From Devosia ginsengisoli (lineage in GTDB: Bacteria > Pseudomonadota > Alphaproteobacteria > Rhizobiales > Devosiaceae), in NCBI RefSeq assembly GCF_007859655.1, contig NZ_CP042304.1, forward strand, positions 3,164,501 through 3,228,500: DNA of 64,000 nt, written 5' to 3'. Below the pieces are notes generated by a model. That model did no database searches and was not told the origin of the DNA. It was given only the letters and a program-made list of their open reading frames with translations. Every line of letters starts with the position of its first letter. Within the stretch, counting starts at the first letter, position 1. Of this stretch, positions 7,987 to 16,701 are shown one piece after another. Made by a program: the position numbers and the translations under genes.

Positions 7987-8661
7987 ATGCAGCTTTCCAC
8001 TATCGCATTGGCAGTTGAGACTCAAACGTCGGCCATGGGCGCCATCGGCTCGGGCGGCGTGCGGCTGCTCTCCCCCTACGATCCCCTGTTCCGGGAAGGC
8101 GATGAAACCACCGGCTTCTACGAAATCCTCAGCGGCGCCGTCCGCGCCTACAAGATTTTTCCCGATGGCCGGCGGCAGATCGTGGCCTTCGCCTTTGCCG
8201 GCGACATTGTCGGCTTCGGCCATGGCGACACCTATCGCTTCGATTGCGATGCGCTGACCACGACCCGCGTGCGGGCCATTCCGAAATCCTCGCTGCTGCG
8301 TGCCATGCGCGAACGGCCCGAACTGGGCGAAAAACTGCTCGAAGTGGCCGGCGGGGAAGTCGCCAACATGCAGGATCTCTCCATCCTGCTCTGCCGCAAG
8401 ACCGCCATCGAGCGCATTGCCAGCTTCCTGCTCACCATGGCCGGCAAGAGCGCCGGCCCACTGACCGGCCGCCAGTTACCGCTGCCCATGTGTCGGGCGG
8501 ACATTGCCGATTATCTCGGCCTCACCATCGAAACAGTCAGCCGCAACATGACGCGGCTCAAAGCCATGCGGGTCATCGACCTGCCCAATCGGGGCAACTT
8601 CGTCGTACGCGACATCGATCGCCTGCGTCTTCTGGCGCAGTGCGAAGGCAACATGCACTGA
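7987..8661 (+). CDS. fixK: FixK-like Crp/Fnr transcription regulator
   Basis: This 224-residue protein has an N-terminal cyclic-nucleotide-binding fold and a C-terminal Crp helix-turn-helix with the Fnr/FixK recognition motif ETVSR (in DIADYLGLTIETVSRN). It lacks the N-terminal Cys cluster of Fnr, as FixK proteins do; two Cys near the helix-turn-helix (ILLCRK and MCRAD) could be redox sensitive. The K-box upstream places it under the hybrid FixL/FxkR pair. Its likely targets are the TTGA-N6-TCAA boxes at nirK and pseudoazurin in this window and terminal oxidase genes elsewhere. Confidence 0.85.
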   Translation: MQLSTIALAVETQTSAMGAIGSGGVRLLSPYDPLFREGDETTGFYEILSGAVRAYKIFPDGRRQIVAFAFAGDIVGFGHGDTYRFDCDALTTTRVRAIPKSSLLRAMRERPELGEKLLEVAGGEVANMQDLSILLCRKTAIERIASFLLTMAGKSAGPLTGRQLPLPMCRADIADYLGLTIETVSRNMTRLKAMRVIDLPNRGNFVVRDIDRLRLLAQCEGNMH

Positions 8662-8678
8662 GGACGGGAGGCAAGACC

Positions 8679-9002
8679 TTGGATCGTAATCGTCGGCGCG
8701 TTGCCATCGGCGTCTTTGCTACACTCGGCGACGCCGAAAGCGTAGTTGTGCGGCTCACGGCGCTCGGCATCACCCATTTCGAACGCCTGCCGGCTTCCGC
8801 CGACCAGGCTGCGGCCGACCCCGATCGCAAAGCATCGGACCAATCGCTCGGGGTTTCATCCCAATCGAACAGCCCTTCCTCCAACGCGGTCTCGCTGCGG
8901 ATTTACCTGAACACGCCTGACGAAGAACAACTCGTCGCCGCCACTCTGCTGGCGAGCGCGGCCCGCAGCGTACTGCTACACGATGTCGACCCAGCCGCAT
9001 GA
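8679..9002 (+). CDS. Small hypothetical protein downstream of fixK
   Basis: This 107-residue protein starts at a TTG (8679) with a strong GGGAGG 9 bases upstream and only 17 bases after the fixK stop, so it is probably cotranscribed. The N-terminal part (VAIGVFATLGDAESVVVRLTALG) resembles the first strand and helix of heat-shock or general-stress proteins that scan for paired helices. The middle is Ser/Asp/Gln-rich and looks flexible. A second hydrophobic segment (LRIYLNTPDEEQLVAATLL) follows. No catalytic residues are visible and no function is assigned. Confidence 0.6.
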   Translation: MDRNRRRVAIGVFATLGDAESVVVRLTALGITHFERLPASADQAAADPDRKASDQSLGVSSQSNSPSSNAVSLRIYLNTPDEEQLVAATLLASAARSVLLHDVDPAA

Positions 9003-9224
9003 CGGCATCCCTTGTACCCGTCGTCAAGCTGTCTAGGCAGGGCAATGATGCGTCGGATTTGCAGCAAGAACGAACGTAGCCACTCTCGCTATTTCGACCG
9101 TCGGGATACCATCGAAATTAGATTGATTGTCGTGCCTGGTGCCAAGCAGGCCTCGGAAACAACCCGAAACCAGCGCTCGGACAACCTTCTCAAAAGCTGG
9201 TCATATAGTTTTTGGAAGGTCGAC

Positions 9225-9314
9225 TGGCGGAGAGAGAGGGATTCGAACCCCCGATGGAGTTGCCCCCATGCCGCATTTCGAGTGCGGTGCATTCAACCAC
9301 TCTGCCATCTCTCC
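9225..9314 (-). tRNA. tRNA-Ser (anticodon CGA)
   Basis: The 90-base gene folds as a class II tRNA. It has a 7-bp acceptor stem (GGAGAGA/TCTCTCC), a G discriminator, an encoded CCA end, and anticodon stem CCGCA/TGCGG with loop CTCGAAA, giving anticodon CGA. The variable arm is long, as in serine tRNAs, and the T loop is TTCGAAT. It reads the UCG codon, frequent in this high-GC genome. Confidence 0.96.
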
Positions 9315-9433
9315 GCGAGATCGATTGGGGCACCCGGAAGGGTGCCGGCTGGTCGACACGGGCGGGCTTATGACATAGCAATGAAAGCCCCGCAACACCT
9401 GTTGTGGGCTTCATTCGCCTTTGGACCCGGTCC

Positions 9434-9898
9434 ATGCTCTTCATTTATGGCACGCTGCAGGATGCCGATGTGCTGGGCGCCGTATTGGGGCGACCGGTGG
9501 TAGTGGCCGGCCTGCGCCGGGCCGTGGCGCCCGGATTTCGGGCCGTGGTGCATCCCGGACGGGTCTATCCGGCATTGGTCGCATCCGGCGACGAAGCGGC
9601 GCCCGGATTGCTGCTCGACAACTTGTCCCACCTCGACCTGGCCGTGCTCGATGCCTTTGAGGGCGAGGAATATCGGCGCAGGCCCATCTCAGTGCTGGTC
9701 GATGGCGTCGGGCATCCGGCCGATGCCTATCTGCCACTGGCCGCCATTTCGGCCAATGCGCCGGTCTGGTCGCTGGCCGACTGGACATCAGTGCACAAGC
9801 CGGCAGTACTGGGTCGGGAGACCGAGACGGCAACGGCATTGCGGCAGCGCCTCGCGGCACAGGTGCCCGATGATCGTCACGATTTCGTGCAACAGTGA
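9434..9898 (+). CDS. Gamma-glutamylcyclotransferase-like (AIG2/GGCT) protein
   Basis: This 154-residue protein has the AIG2/GGCT opening MLFIYGTLQD, with the Tyr-Gly-Ser/Thr-Leu substrate-binding turn, and a later LDAFEGEEYRR motif containing the likely catalytic Glu. Such enzymes cleave gamma-glutamyl amines to 5-oxoproline, but many bacterial members have no known substrate. The ATG at 9434 is chosen because the family motif starts directly there; a GTG at 9404 would add ten unrelated residues. It stands alone between tRNA-Ser and an exported metallo-beta-lactamase-fold protein. Confidence 0.82.
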   Translation: MLFIYGTLQDADVLGAVLGRPVVVAGLRRAVAPGFRAVVHPGRVYPALVASGDEAAPGLLLDNLSHLDLAVLDAFEGEEYRRRPISVLVDGVGHPADAYLPLAAISANAPVWSLADWTSVHKPAVLGRETETATALRQRLAAQVPDDRHDFVQQ

Positions 9899-9913
9899 AC
9901 TCCGCCGCCTTCA

Positions 9914-9934
9914 CTTGCGTTCGAAGAACGCAAG
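9914..9934. repeat. Perfect 9-bp inverted repeat
   Basis: CTTGCGTTC and GAACGCAAG flank a 3-base spacer. There is no T-run on either strand, so an operator for the gene starting at 9957 is more likely than a terminator. Confidence 0.5.
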
Positions 9935-9956
9935 CTGGCGATCAAGGGAGGATCCG

Positions 9957-10721
9957 ATGGTAAAGCGCCGCGACGTCGTGGCCGGACTGGCAACGCTGCC
10001 ACTGGCCGGAACCCTATCATTCATGCCCGCCTGGGCACAGCAGGTGACTTTGGAGGGCGACGCCATCGCCACATCGGATGGCGACATCATCATCCATCCG
10101 GTCGATCATGCCAGCCTGGTCCTGGGCTTTGGCGACGCCGTGATCTACGCCGATCCGGTCGGCGGCGCCGCGCTCTATGAGGGCCTGCCGCCGCCAACCG
10201 CCATTCTCGTCACCCACGGCCATGGCGACCATTTCGACGTGCCGACGCTGGAAGCCATTGCCGGATCGGCGCCGATCCTCACCAGCCAGGAAGTGTTCGA
10301 CAAGCTGCCCGAGGCGCTCAAGGCCAATGCGACGGCCATCGCCAATGGCGCGGATACCAGCCTCGATGGCATCGCCATCCGCGCCATTGCCGCGCACAAC
10401 ATCACCGAAGACCGCATGCAGTATCACCCGGTGGGCGTGGGCAATGGCTATGTGCTGACCCTGGGCGACAAGCAGGTCTATATAGCCGGCGACACCGAGC
10501 CGACCGACGATATGCTGGCTTTGACCGATATCGCCGTCGCCTTCCTGCCGATGAACCTGCCCTATACGATGACGCCGGAACAGGCAGCCCAGGCCATCAA
10601 TACGTTCAAGCCGGCCATCGCCTATCCCTATCACTATGGGGACAGCGATCTGGCGCCGCTGGAAACGGTGGGCGACCATACCGAGGTGCGCCTGCGCGAC
10701 TGGTATGCGAGCGGCGCCTGA
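9957..10721 (+). CDS. Exported metallo-beta-lactamase-fold hydrolase (UPF0173-like)
   Basis: This 254-residue protein has a twin-Arg start (KRRDVVAG) and a cleavable signal ending around AWAQ. A compact metallo-beta-lactamase domain follows: THGHGDHFD gives the zinc-binding HxHxDH motif, AAHNI and IAGDTE give the further His and bridging Asp, and the last His is in YPYHYG. The length and motif order fit the UlaG/UPF0173 group of small lactonase-like hydrolases, but the natural substrate is unknown and export to the periplasm is unusual for the cytoplasmic UlaG enzymes. GGGAGG lies 6 bases before the ATG. Confidence 0.85.
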   Translation: MVKRRDVVAGLATLPLAGTLSFMPAWAQQVTLEGDAIATSDGDIIIHPVDHASLVLGFGDAVIYADPVGGAALYEGLPPPTAILVTHGHGDHFDVPTLEAIAGSAPILTSQEVFDKLPEALKANATAIANGADTSLDGIAIRAIAAHNITEDRMQYHPVGVGNGYVLTLGDKQVYIAGDTEPTDDMLALTDIAVAFLPMNLPYTMTPEQAAQAINTFKPAIAYPYHYGDSDLAPLETVGDHTEVRLRDWYASGA

Positions 10722-10737
10722 AGGCTCGAGCTAAGCC

Positions 10738-10766
10738 TTGACTCTTGGGGCGTTTGCCCCGATAAG
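10738..10766 (+). promoter_or_regulatory. Sigma70-type promoter of rplU-rpmA
   Basis: TTGACT and GATAAG are separated by 17 bases and lie about 180 bp before the rplU ATG. The long 5' leader between them and the gene (about 10773-10946) contains GC-rich pairing but no ORF that can be supported, and it could hold an L21 control element. Confidence 0.6.
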
Positions 10767-10946
10767 CGCCCACGAAACGTGCGCTGGCCCTGCTGGCGCG
10801 CTTTTCTTTGTTTGAAAACGCTGTTCGAGGCTGGCCGCCGGTTCGCACCGGCATCCATTCGAAGTCCGCAGGAAAAGGGCCAAAAACCTGCGGCGCCACA
10901 GAGCGCGACACAATGGGACCGGGCGTTTGACGCTCCCGGTTATGCT

Positions 10947-11732
10947 ATGACTTTCGCCGTGATCAAGACCGGTGGCAAGCAGTACAAGGTTGCCGCCAAC
11001 GACGTTCTCAAGATTGAAAAGCTCGATGCCGAAGCCGGCACCATCGTCACCTTCGACCAGGTGCTGATGGTTGGCGACACCGTCGGTGCCCCGCTCGTCG
11101 AAGGCGCGCTCGTCGCTGCCGAACTGCTCGAGACCCGCAAGCAGAAGACGGTCATCATTCTCAAGAAGAACCGTCGCCACAATTATCGTCGCCGCAACGG
11201 CCACCGCCAGCTGCTGTCGACCGTGCGCATCACCGAAATCCTGACCGGCGGCGCCAAGCCGACCATCAAGGCTGCCGGCGTCGCGACCAAGACCGATGCC
11301 GTCACCGAGGCAAAGCCCGCCAAGGCCAAGGCTGAAGCCAAGACCGCTGAAACCAAGACTGCTGCCCCCAAGGCGGCCGCTCCCAAGGCCAAGGCAGAGC
11401 CCAAGGCTGAAGCCGCGACCGAAGCCAAGGCCGCTGCGCCCAAGAAGGCCGCCAAGCCTGCCGCCGATTTCAACGATGACATCAAGCTCATCGGTGGCGT
11501 TGGTCCGGCGCTGGAAAAGAAGCTGAACGCCGCCGGCGTCACCAGCCTCACCCAGATCGCCGCCTGGAAGAAGGCCGATATCGCCAAGTTCGACGAAGAG
11601 CTCGACCTGCGTGGCCGCGCCGAGCGCGACGAATGGGTTGCCCAGGCCAAGGATCTGGTCGCTGGCAAGCCCCCGCGCGCCAAGGTCGACCAGGAAGCCG
11701 TGGCCGACAAGGCCGAAGACAAGACGAAGTAA
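10947..11732 (+). CDS. rplU: Ribosomal protein L21 with long C-terminal extension
   Basis: Residues 1-103 are a normal L21 domain ([13 protein letters not shown] start and the GHRQ-x-x-T-x-V-x-I end). They are followed by an Ala/Lys/Glu/Pro-rich linker (about 105-172) and a helix-hairpin-helix-like domain (about 176-240; [15 protein letters not shown], then [11 protein letters not shown]). The whole is 261 residues against about 100 for a typical L21. Extensions of this kind occur in Hyphomicrobiales, but their job is not known; the helix-hairpin-helix suggests contact with nucleic acid. The ATG at 10947 is chosen because the L21 domain begins there. rpmA follows after 12 bases. Confidence 0.93.
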   Translation: MTFAVIKTGGKQYKVAANDVLKIEKLDAEAGTIVTFDQVLMVGDTVGAPLVEGALVAAELLETRKQKTVIILKKNRRHNYRRRNGHRQLLSTVRITEILTGGAKPTIKAAGVATKTDAVTEAKPAKAKAEAKTAETKTAAPKAAAPKAKAEPKAEAATEAKAAAPKKAAKPAADFNDDIKLIGGVGPALEKKLNAAGVTSLTQIAAWKKADIAKFDEELDLRGRAERDEWVAQAKDLVAGKPPRAKVDQEAVADKAEDKTK

Positions 11733-11744
11733 GGAGCCCGCACC

Positions 11745-12011
11745 ATGGCACACAAAAAAGCAGGCGGTTCATCCCGCAACGGTCGTGATACCGCTGGCCG
11801 TCGTCTCGGCGTGAAGAAGTTCGGTGGCGAAGCTGTCGTCGCCGGCAACATCATCATCCGCCAGCGCGGCACCAAGTGGCATCCCGGCACCGGCGTCGGT
11901 CTGGGCAAGGATCACACCATCTACGCACTCGTGGACGGCTCCGTGTCGTTCCGCACCCGTGCGAATTCGCAGGTCTTCGTTTCCGTCGACCCGGCAGAGG
12001 CCGCCGAATAG
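11745..12011 (+). CDS. rpmA: Ribosomal protein L27
   Basis: This 88-residue protein has the L27 start [15 protein letters not shown] and the core [12 protein letters not shown] and [16 protein letters not shown]. The N-terminus reaches the peptidyl transferase centre of the large subunit. There is no N-terminal cleavage extension of the Firmicutes type. It forms an operon with rplU (12-base gap) and ends at a strong terminator with a TTCG loop. Confidence 0.97.
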   Translation: MAHKKAGGSSRNGRDTAGRRLGVKKFGGEAVVAGNIIIRQRGTKWHPGTGVGLGKDHTIYALVDGSVSFRTRANSQVFVSVDPAEAAE

Positions 12012-12079
12012 TCCGGCAGGTCCTTCGAACCAGCCGGTGACCAGTTCCCCGGCTCGCGTTCGCAGCAAGCGAAATTGAA

Positions 12080-12107
12080 GGGGAACCGGTTCGCCGGTTC
12101 CCCTTTT
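12080..12107 (+). terminator. Intrinsic terminator after rpmA
   Basis: A 10-bp perfect stem (GGGGAACCGG/CCGGTTCCCC) closed by the stable TTCG tetraloop is followed by TTTT. Confidence 0.92.
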
Positions 12108-12127
12108 CGCATTCAGGCAGACCGCAG

Positions 12128-12655
12128 ATGGACGCTCTCAAGGACAGCCTTCCCGCCACGCTGACGACGGATCGCCTGGTGCTGGCCATGCCCACCCTGG
12201 CGCATGCTTCCGATATCGCGCGATTGGCCAACAATCGGCGCATCCATGAAGTCATGTCGCGGCTACCCTTTCCCTATACCGAGACCGACGCCCGCTTTTT
12301 CATCGAGCAGATCGTCCCGAGCCCCGAGGAGCTGTGCTACGCCATCCTGGGCGATGCTACATTCATGGGCATTGTTGGCCTGACCTTCGCCGATGGGTCG
12401 CCACCGGCGCTGGGCTATTGGCTGGGCGAGCCCTATTGGGGCCACGGCTATGCCACCGAGGCCGCCCATGCCGTGGTCATCGCCGCGCGGCAAGCAGGTT
12501 GCCCGGCTTTGCAGTCCCGCGCCCTGCTGAGCAATGCCGGCTCGCGCAATGTGTTGCGCAAAGTCGGCTTTATCGAAACCGGCGAGACTGTTGATGAAGC
12601 GGGCACACTGGCTGGCCAGCGGGTCATGCAGATGCGGCTGGAGTTTGCGGCATGA
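12128..12655 (+). CDS. GNAT N-acetyltransferase (RimJ/RimL-like), first of a pair
   Basis: This 175-residue GNAT-fold protein opens with LTTDRLVLAMPTLAHA, typical of the RimJ/RimL subfamily. It has the LGYWLGEPYWGHGYATEA motif, which forms the acetyl-CoA pyrophosphate loop (G-x-G-x-A), and a late LLSNAGSRNVLRKVGF segment. The substrate cannot be predicted; family members acetylate protein N-termini, amino acids or antibiotics. It overlaps the next, related gene by four bases (ATGA), and both stand directly upstream of obgE in a conserved Hyphomicrobiales order. Confidence 0.88.
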   Translation: MDALKDSLPATLTTDRLVLAMPTLAHASDIARLANNRRIHEVMSRLPFPYTETDARFFIEQIVPSPEELCYAILGDATFMGIVGLTFADGSPPALGYWLGEPYWGHGYATEAAHAVVIAARQAGCPALQSRALLSNAGSRNVLRKVGFIETGETVDEAGTLAGQRVMQMRLEFAA

Positions 12656-13218
12656 ATGTCACCCTGCGCACACCCCGCTTCATCCTGCGCCAGCCCCAGG
12701 TTGGCGATGCCGAAGCCATTGCCCGCTACCTCAACGACTTCGAGGTCGCCGGCAATCTGGCACGCGTGCCCTTTCCCTATCACCTGAGCGATGCACGGGC
12801 CTGGCTGCGCACCCGCCTGCCCAACCTGCCGCTCGAGGAAACCAATTTCGCCATCGACCTGCCCGATAGCGGCATGGTCGGCCAGGTCGGCTTTCATCGC
12901 GGCCCTGACGGCCCCATTATCGGCTATTGGCTGGGCCGCCCCTTCTGGGGCCGCGGCATCATGACCGAAGCGGTCGCGGCCAGCCTCGACTGGCTGTTTT
13001 CCGCCTCGGACATCCCAGCCGTCTATTCCGGCGTGTTCCATTTCAACGCGGCTTCGCTGGCCATCCAGACCAAGCTCGGATTTACCCAAACCGGCCGCTC
13101 CACCCTGCTCTGCCTTGCGCGCGGCGCCGAGGTGGAGCATATCGACACGATAATGACGCGCGAGCGTTTCCAGCAAAAGTGGCAGCCGGTTTTGCGGCCC
13201 GGAAACGCAACACGGTAG
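12652..13218 (+). CDS. GNAT N-acetyltransferase, second of a pair
   Basis: This 188-residue paralogue of the preceding protein opens with LRTPRFILRQPQVGDA. The acetyl-CoA loop is GYWLGRPFWGRGIMTEA and the C-terminal motif is FNAASLAIQTKLGF. Its start overlaps the previous stop, which implies translational coupling. obgE begins 21 bases after its stop. Substrate unknown. Confidence 0.88.
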   Translation: MNVTLRTPRFILRQPQVGDAEAIARYLNDFEVAGNLARVPFPYHLSDARAWLRTRLPNLPLEETNFAIDLPDSGMVGQVGFHRGPDGPIIGYWLGRPFWGRGIMTEAVAASLDWLFSASDIPAVYSGVFHFNAASLAIQTKLGFTQTGRSTLLCLARGAEVEHIDTIMTRERFQQKWQPVLRPGNATR

Positions 13219-13239
13219 AACCTGGAAGGCCTCAAGCAA

Positions 13240-14283
13240 ATGAAGTTCCTCGATCAGGCCAAGGTCTATGTCCGTTCCGGCGATGGCGGCGGCGGCGCCG
13301 TGTCGTTCCTGCGCGAGAAATTCGTCGAATTCGGCGGTCCCAATGGCGGCAATGGCGGGCGCGGTGGCGATGTGGTCATCGAATGCGTCGACGGGCTCAA
13401 CACGCTGATCGATTATCGCTACCAGCAGCATTTCAAGGCCAAGACCGGCACCCATGGCATGGGCAAGCAGCGCACCGGCGCCGATGGCGCCGACGTGGTG
13501 CTGCGCGTGCCCGTCGGCACGCAGATTTTCGAGGACGACAACGAAACCCTGATCGCCGACATGACCGAGGTGGGCCAGCGCGTCGTGCTGCTGTCCGGCG
13601 GCAATGGCGGCTTCGGCAATGCCCATTTCAAGACCAGCTCCAACCAGGCGCCCCGCCATGCCAATCCCGGCCAGGTTGGCACGGAAAAATGGGTCTGGCT
13701 GCGCCTCAAGCTGATCGCCGATGCCGGTCTCGTCGGCCTGCCCAATGCCGGCAAGTCGACCTTCCTCGCCGCCGTCTCGGCCGCCAAGCCCAAGATTGCC
13801 GATTATCCGTTCACCACGCTGCATCCCAATCTCGGCGTCGTCTCGATCGGCGAACGCGATTTCGTGCTGGCCGATATTCCGGGGCTGATCGAAGGGGCCA
13901 GCGAAGGCGCGGGCATCGGCGACCGCTTCCTTGGCCATGTCGAACGCTGCGGCGTACTGATCCACCTGATCGACGGCACGCAGGACGATGTGAAGCTGGC
14001 CTACAAGACCATTCGCAACGAACTGGCCGCCTATGACGAGCGACTGGCGGAAAAACCGGAACTGGTGGTGCTCAACAAGATCGACGCCATCGAGCCCGAC
14101 GACCTCAAGGAAAAGCTCAAACTGCTGAAAAAGCTCAGCAAGCAGGATGTGCTGCTGGTCTCGGGCGTCACCGGCAAGGGCGTCGACCAGGTGCTCTATG
14201 GCGTGATCGAGACGCTGGATGCCGAAAAGGCCGCCAGGCTCGAAGCCACCCGCCGCAAGACCGAGCCGAACTGGGCCCCCTGA
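13240..14283 (+). CDS. obgE: GTPase Obg
   Basis: This 347-residue essential GTPase acts in large-subunit ribosome assembly and the stringent response. Residues 1-158 form the Gly-rich Obg fold ([20 protein letters not shown], then [11 protein letters not shown]). The G domain follows, with G1 [10 protein letters not shown]2 around [10 protein letters not shown]3 DIPGLIEGA and G4 NKID. The C-terminus is short, without the long acidic tail of E. coli Obg. The TGA stop shares one base with the proB ATG (TGATG), so the two are coupled. Confidence 0.97.
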   Translation: MKFLDQAKVYVRSGDGGGGAVSFLREKFVEFGGPNGGNGGRGGDVVIECVDGLNTLIDYRYQQHFKAKTGTHGMGKQRTGADGADVVLRVPVGTQIFEDDNETLIADMTEVGQRVVLLSGGNGGFGNAHFKTSSNQAPRHANPGQVGTEKWVWLRLKLIADAGLVGLPNAGKSTFLAAVSAAKPKIADYPFTTLHPNLGVVSIGERDFVLADIPGLIEGASEGAGIGDRFLGHVERCGVLIHLIDGTQDDVKLAYKTIRNELAAYDERLAEKPELVVLNKIDAIEPDDLKEKLKLLKKLSKQDVLLVSGVTGKGVDQVLYGVIETLDAEKAARLEATRRKTEPNWAP

Positions 14284-15428
14284 TGAGCGCCAATGCCCTC
14301 GCGCCCTATAAGCGTCTGACCATCAAGATCGGCTCTGCCCTGCTCGTCGATAGCAAGGGCAAGCTGCGCGCCGCCTGGCTGGCTGACCTGGCCGCCGATA
14401 TCGCCGCGCTCAAGGCCGAGAAGCGCGACGTGGTTATCGTTTCCTCGGGCGCCATCGCGCTGGGGCGAGGTCTGCTGGGTCTCTCCGCCGTGGCGCTGAC
14501 GCTGGAACAGAGCCAGGCCGCCGCCAGCGCCGGGCAGATTGCCCTGAGCCAGGCCTGGGCCGAAGCACTGGGCCGGCACGGCATCGTCACCGGGCAGATT
14601 CTCATCACGCCCAACATTACCGAAGAGCGGCGCTATTATCTCAATGCGCGCACCACGATTGCGACATTGCTGGGCCTCGGCGCCATTCCCATTATCAACG
14701 AGAATGACAGCGTCGCCACCGCCGAAATCCGCTATGGCGACAATGACCGCCTGTCGGCCCGCGTCGCCACCATGATCGAGGCCGATTGCCTGGTGCTGCT
14801 CTCCGATGTCGATGGGCTCTATACGGCGCCTCCCGCCAAGGACCCAGATGCCGAACACCTGCCTGACATCAAGGTCATAACGCCAGCCATCGAGGCCATG
14901 GCGGGCGGCGCGGCCAGCCACCTGTCGCGCGGCGGCATGACCACCAAGGTCGAGGCCGGCAAGATCGCTACCCAGGCCGGCACCGCCATGATCATCGCCA
15001 AGGGCACCGAGAGCCATCCGCTCAAGGCCCTGACCGAAGGCGCCCGCCACACCCTGTTCCATGCCGCCCAGAGCCGGGCGCAGGCCCGCAAGCGCTGGAT
15101 CATGGGCACGCTGGCGGTATCAGGCACGCTGACGGTCGATGCCGGCGCCGCGCGGGCCCTGCTGACCGGCAAGTCGCTGCTGCCCATCGGCGTAACGAAA
15201 GTCACCGGCGCCTTCGAGCGCGGCGATACCGTGGCCGTGCTCAATCCCGATGGCATGGAAATCGCCCGGGGCCTGGCCGGATTCGACAGCGAGGATGCGC
15301 GCCTGGTCATCGGCAAGCGCAGCGATGCGGTGATCGAACTGCTCGGCTCGGGCAATCGCGGCGCCATGGTGCATCGTGATAATCTGGTATTGGTGGGCAC
15401 TATGGAGGACAGCAATGAGCGCGCTTGA
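14283..15428 (+). CDS. proB: Glutamate 5-kinase
   Basis: This enzyme catalyses the first step of proline synthesis, phosphorylating glutamate with ATP. The 381-residue protein has the amino acid kinase domain ([51 protein letters not shown]) and a C-terminal PUA domain (about 285-370; [19 protein letters not shown]), the site of proline feedback in related enzymes. It begins on the obgE stop and its last 14 bases overlap proA, so the pathway pair is tightly coupled. Confidence 0.97.
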   Translation: MSANALAPYKRLTIKIGSALLVDSKGKLRAAWLADLAADIAALKAEKRDVVIVSSGAIALGRGLLGLSAVALTLEQSQAAASAGQIALSQAWAEALGRHGIVTGQILITPNITEERRYYLNARTTIATLLGLGAIPIINENDSVATAEIRYGDNDRLSARVATMIEADCLVLLSDVDGLYTAPPAKDPDAEHLPDIKVITPAIEAMAGGAASHLSRGGMTTKVEAGKIATQAGTAMIIAKGTESHPLKALTEGARHTLFHAAQSRAQARKRWIMGTLAVSGTLTVDAGAARALLTGKSLLPIGVTKVTGAFERGDTVAVLNPDGMEIARGLAGFDSEDARLVIGKRSDAVIELLGSGNRGAMVHRDNLVLVGTMEDSNERA

Positions 15429-16695
15429 AGCTGAAAAGCCCGTCACCGAAGTCATGGCCGAAATCGGCCGCAACGCCCGCATTGGCGCCAGGGCTCTGGC
15501 CATCGCCATATCGGAGCAGAAGCGCACCGCCCTGTTGACCGCCGCCGGCGCCATCAATGCGCATCGCAAGAAAATCCTCGCGGCCAATGCCAAGGATATG
15601 GAAGCGGCGCAGACGAAGGGCATTTCCAAGGCCTTTCTCGACCGCCTGCTGCTATCAGATGCCCGCATCGACGGCATTATCGAGGCGGTGAAGACCATTG
15701 CCGAACTGCCCGACCCCGTCGGCACCACCATTGCCGAATGGGACCGGCCCAATGGCCTGCATATCGAGCGCGTGCGTACGCCGCTCGGCGTCATCGGCGT
15801 GATCTTTGAAAGCCGCCCCAATGTGACGGCCGATGCCGGCGCGCTCTGCATCAAGTCGGGCAATGCCGTGATCCTGCGCGGCGGCAGCGACAGCTTCCAT
15901 TCGAGCCACGCCATCGTCGAATGCATGCTCGATGGCCTGCATCTGGCCGGCCTGCCGGTGGAATGTGTGCAACTGGTCCCCACCACGGACCGCGCCGCCG
16001 TGGGTGAAATGCTCAAGGGGCTGGGTGGCAATATCGACGTCATCGTGCCGCGCGGCGGCAAGACGCTGGTCGCTCGCGTGCAGGACGAAGCGCGCGTGCC
16101 GGTCTTCGCCCATCTCGAAGGGCTGGTGCATGTCTATATCGACAAGAGCGCCGATCTCGAAAAAGCCGTCAACGTCACCCTCAACGCCAAGATGCGCCGC
16201 ACCGGCATTTGCGGCGCCGCCGAGACCCTGCTTGTGCACCAGGACGTGGTCGGCACCCACCTCAATCCCATCCTTGACGCGCTCATGGCCAAAGGCTGCG
16301 AAATTCGCGGCGATGCTGTGGTCAATGCTAACAGTCCGCTAACATTAAGGGCCACTGAGGAGGACTGGAAAACCGAATACGAGGACGCCATCATCTCAGT
16401 GAAAGTGGTCGACGATGTTGCGGCGGCCATCGCCCATATCGAGCATTATTCGAGCCATCACACCGAGGCGATCATCGCCGAAGACCCTGTCGCCGTTGAA
16501 AAATTCTTCAACGAGATCGACTCCGCCATCCTGCTGCACAACGCCTCGACCCAGTTCGCCGATGGCGGTGAATTCGGCTTTGGCGGCGAGATCGGCATCG
16601 CCACCGGCAAGATGCACGCCCGCGGCCCGGTTGGCGTCGAACAGCTCACCAGCTTCAAATACCGCGTCCGCGGCAATGGCCAGACGAGACCCTGA
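15415..16695 (+). CDS. proA: Glutamate-5-semialdehyde dehydrogenase
   Basis: This enzyme is the second step of proline synthesis and reduces glutamyl-5-phosphate with NADPH. The protein has 426 residues. Key blocks are [14 protein letters not shown] (cofactor fold), the catalytic Cys in [13 protein letters not shown], and the C-terminal [19 protein letters not shown] and [10 protein letters not shown]. The ATG at 15415 has GGAG eight bases upstream and lies inside the end of proB. A short AT-richer stretch with codons rare in this genome (CTA, ACA, TTA at 16339-16347) belongs to a 27-bp sequence repeated almost exactly at 38341-38367. Confidence 0.96.
   Translation: MSALEAEKPVTEVMAEIGRNARIGARALAIAISEQKRTALLTAAGAINAHRKKILAANAKDMEAAQTKGISKAFLDRLLLSDARIDGIIEAVKTIAELPDPVGTTIAEWDRPNGLHIERVRTPLGVIGVIFESRPNVTADAGALCIKSGNAVILRGGSDSFHSSHAIVECMLDGLHLAGLPVECVQLVPTTDRAAVGEMLKGLGGNIDVIVPRGGKTLVARVQDEARVPVFAHLEGLVHVYIDKSADLEKAVNVTLNAKMRRTGICGAAETLLVHQDVVGTHLNPILDALMAKGCEIRGDAVVNANSPLTLRATEEDWKTEYEDAIISVKVVDDVAAAIAHIEHYSSHHTEAIIAEDPVAVEKFFNEIDSAILLHNASTQFADGGEFGFGGEIGIATGKMHARGPVGVEQLTSFKYRVRGNGQTRP
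16321..16347 (+). repeat. 27-bp site shared with the end of xerC (copy 1)
   Basis: This stretch inside proA matches the reverse complement of 38341-38367 at 25 of 27 positions. The core is ATGCTAACAGTCCG followed by (C/T)TAACATTA. Confidence 0.7.
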
Positions 16696-16701
16696 CCCCT
16701 A

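Noticed and set aside
9225..9504. Short ORFs across the tRNA region
   Set aside because: They overlap a tRNA that folds perfectly and have no start context.
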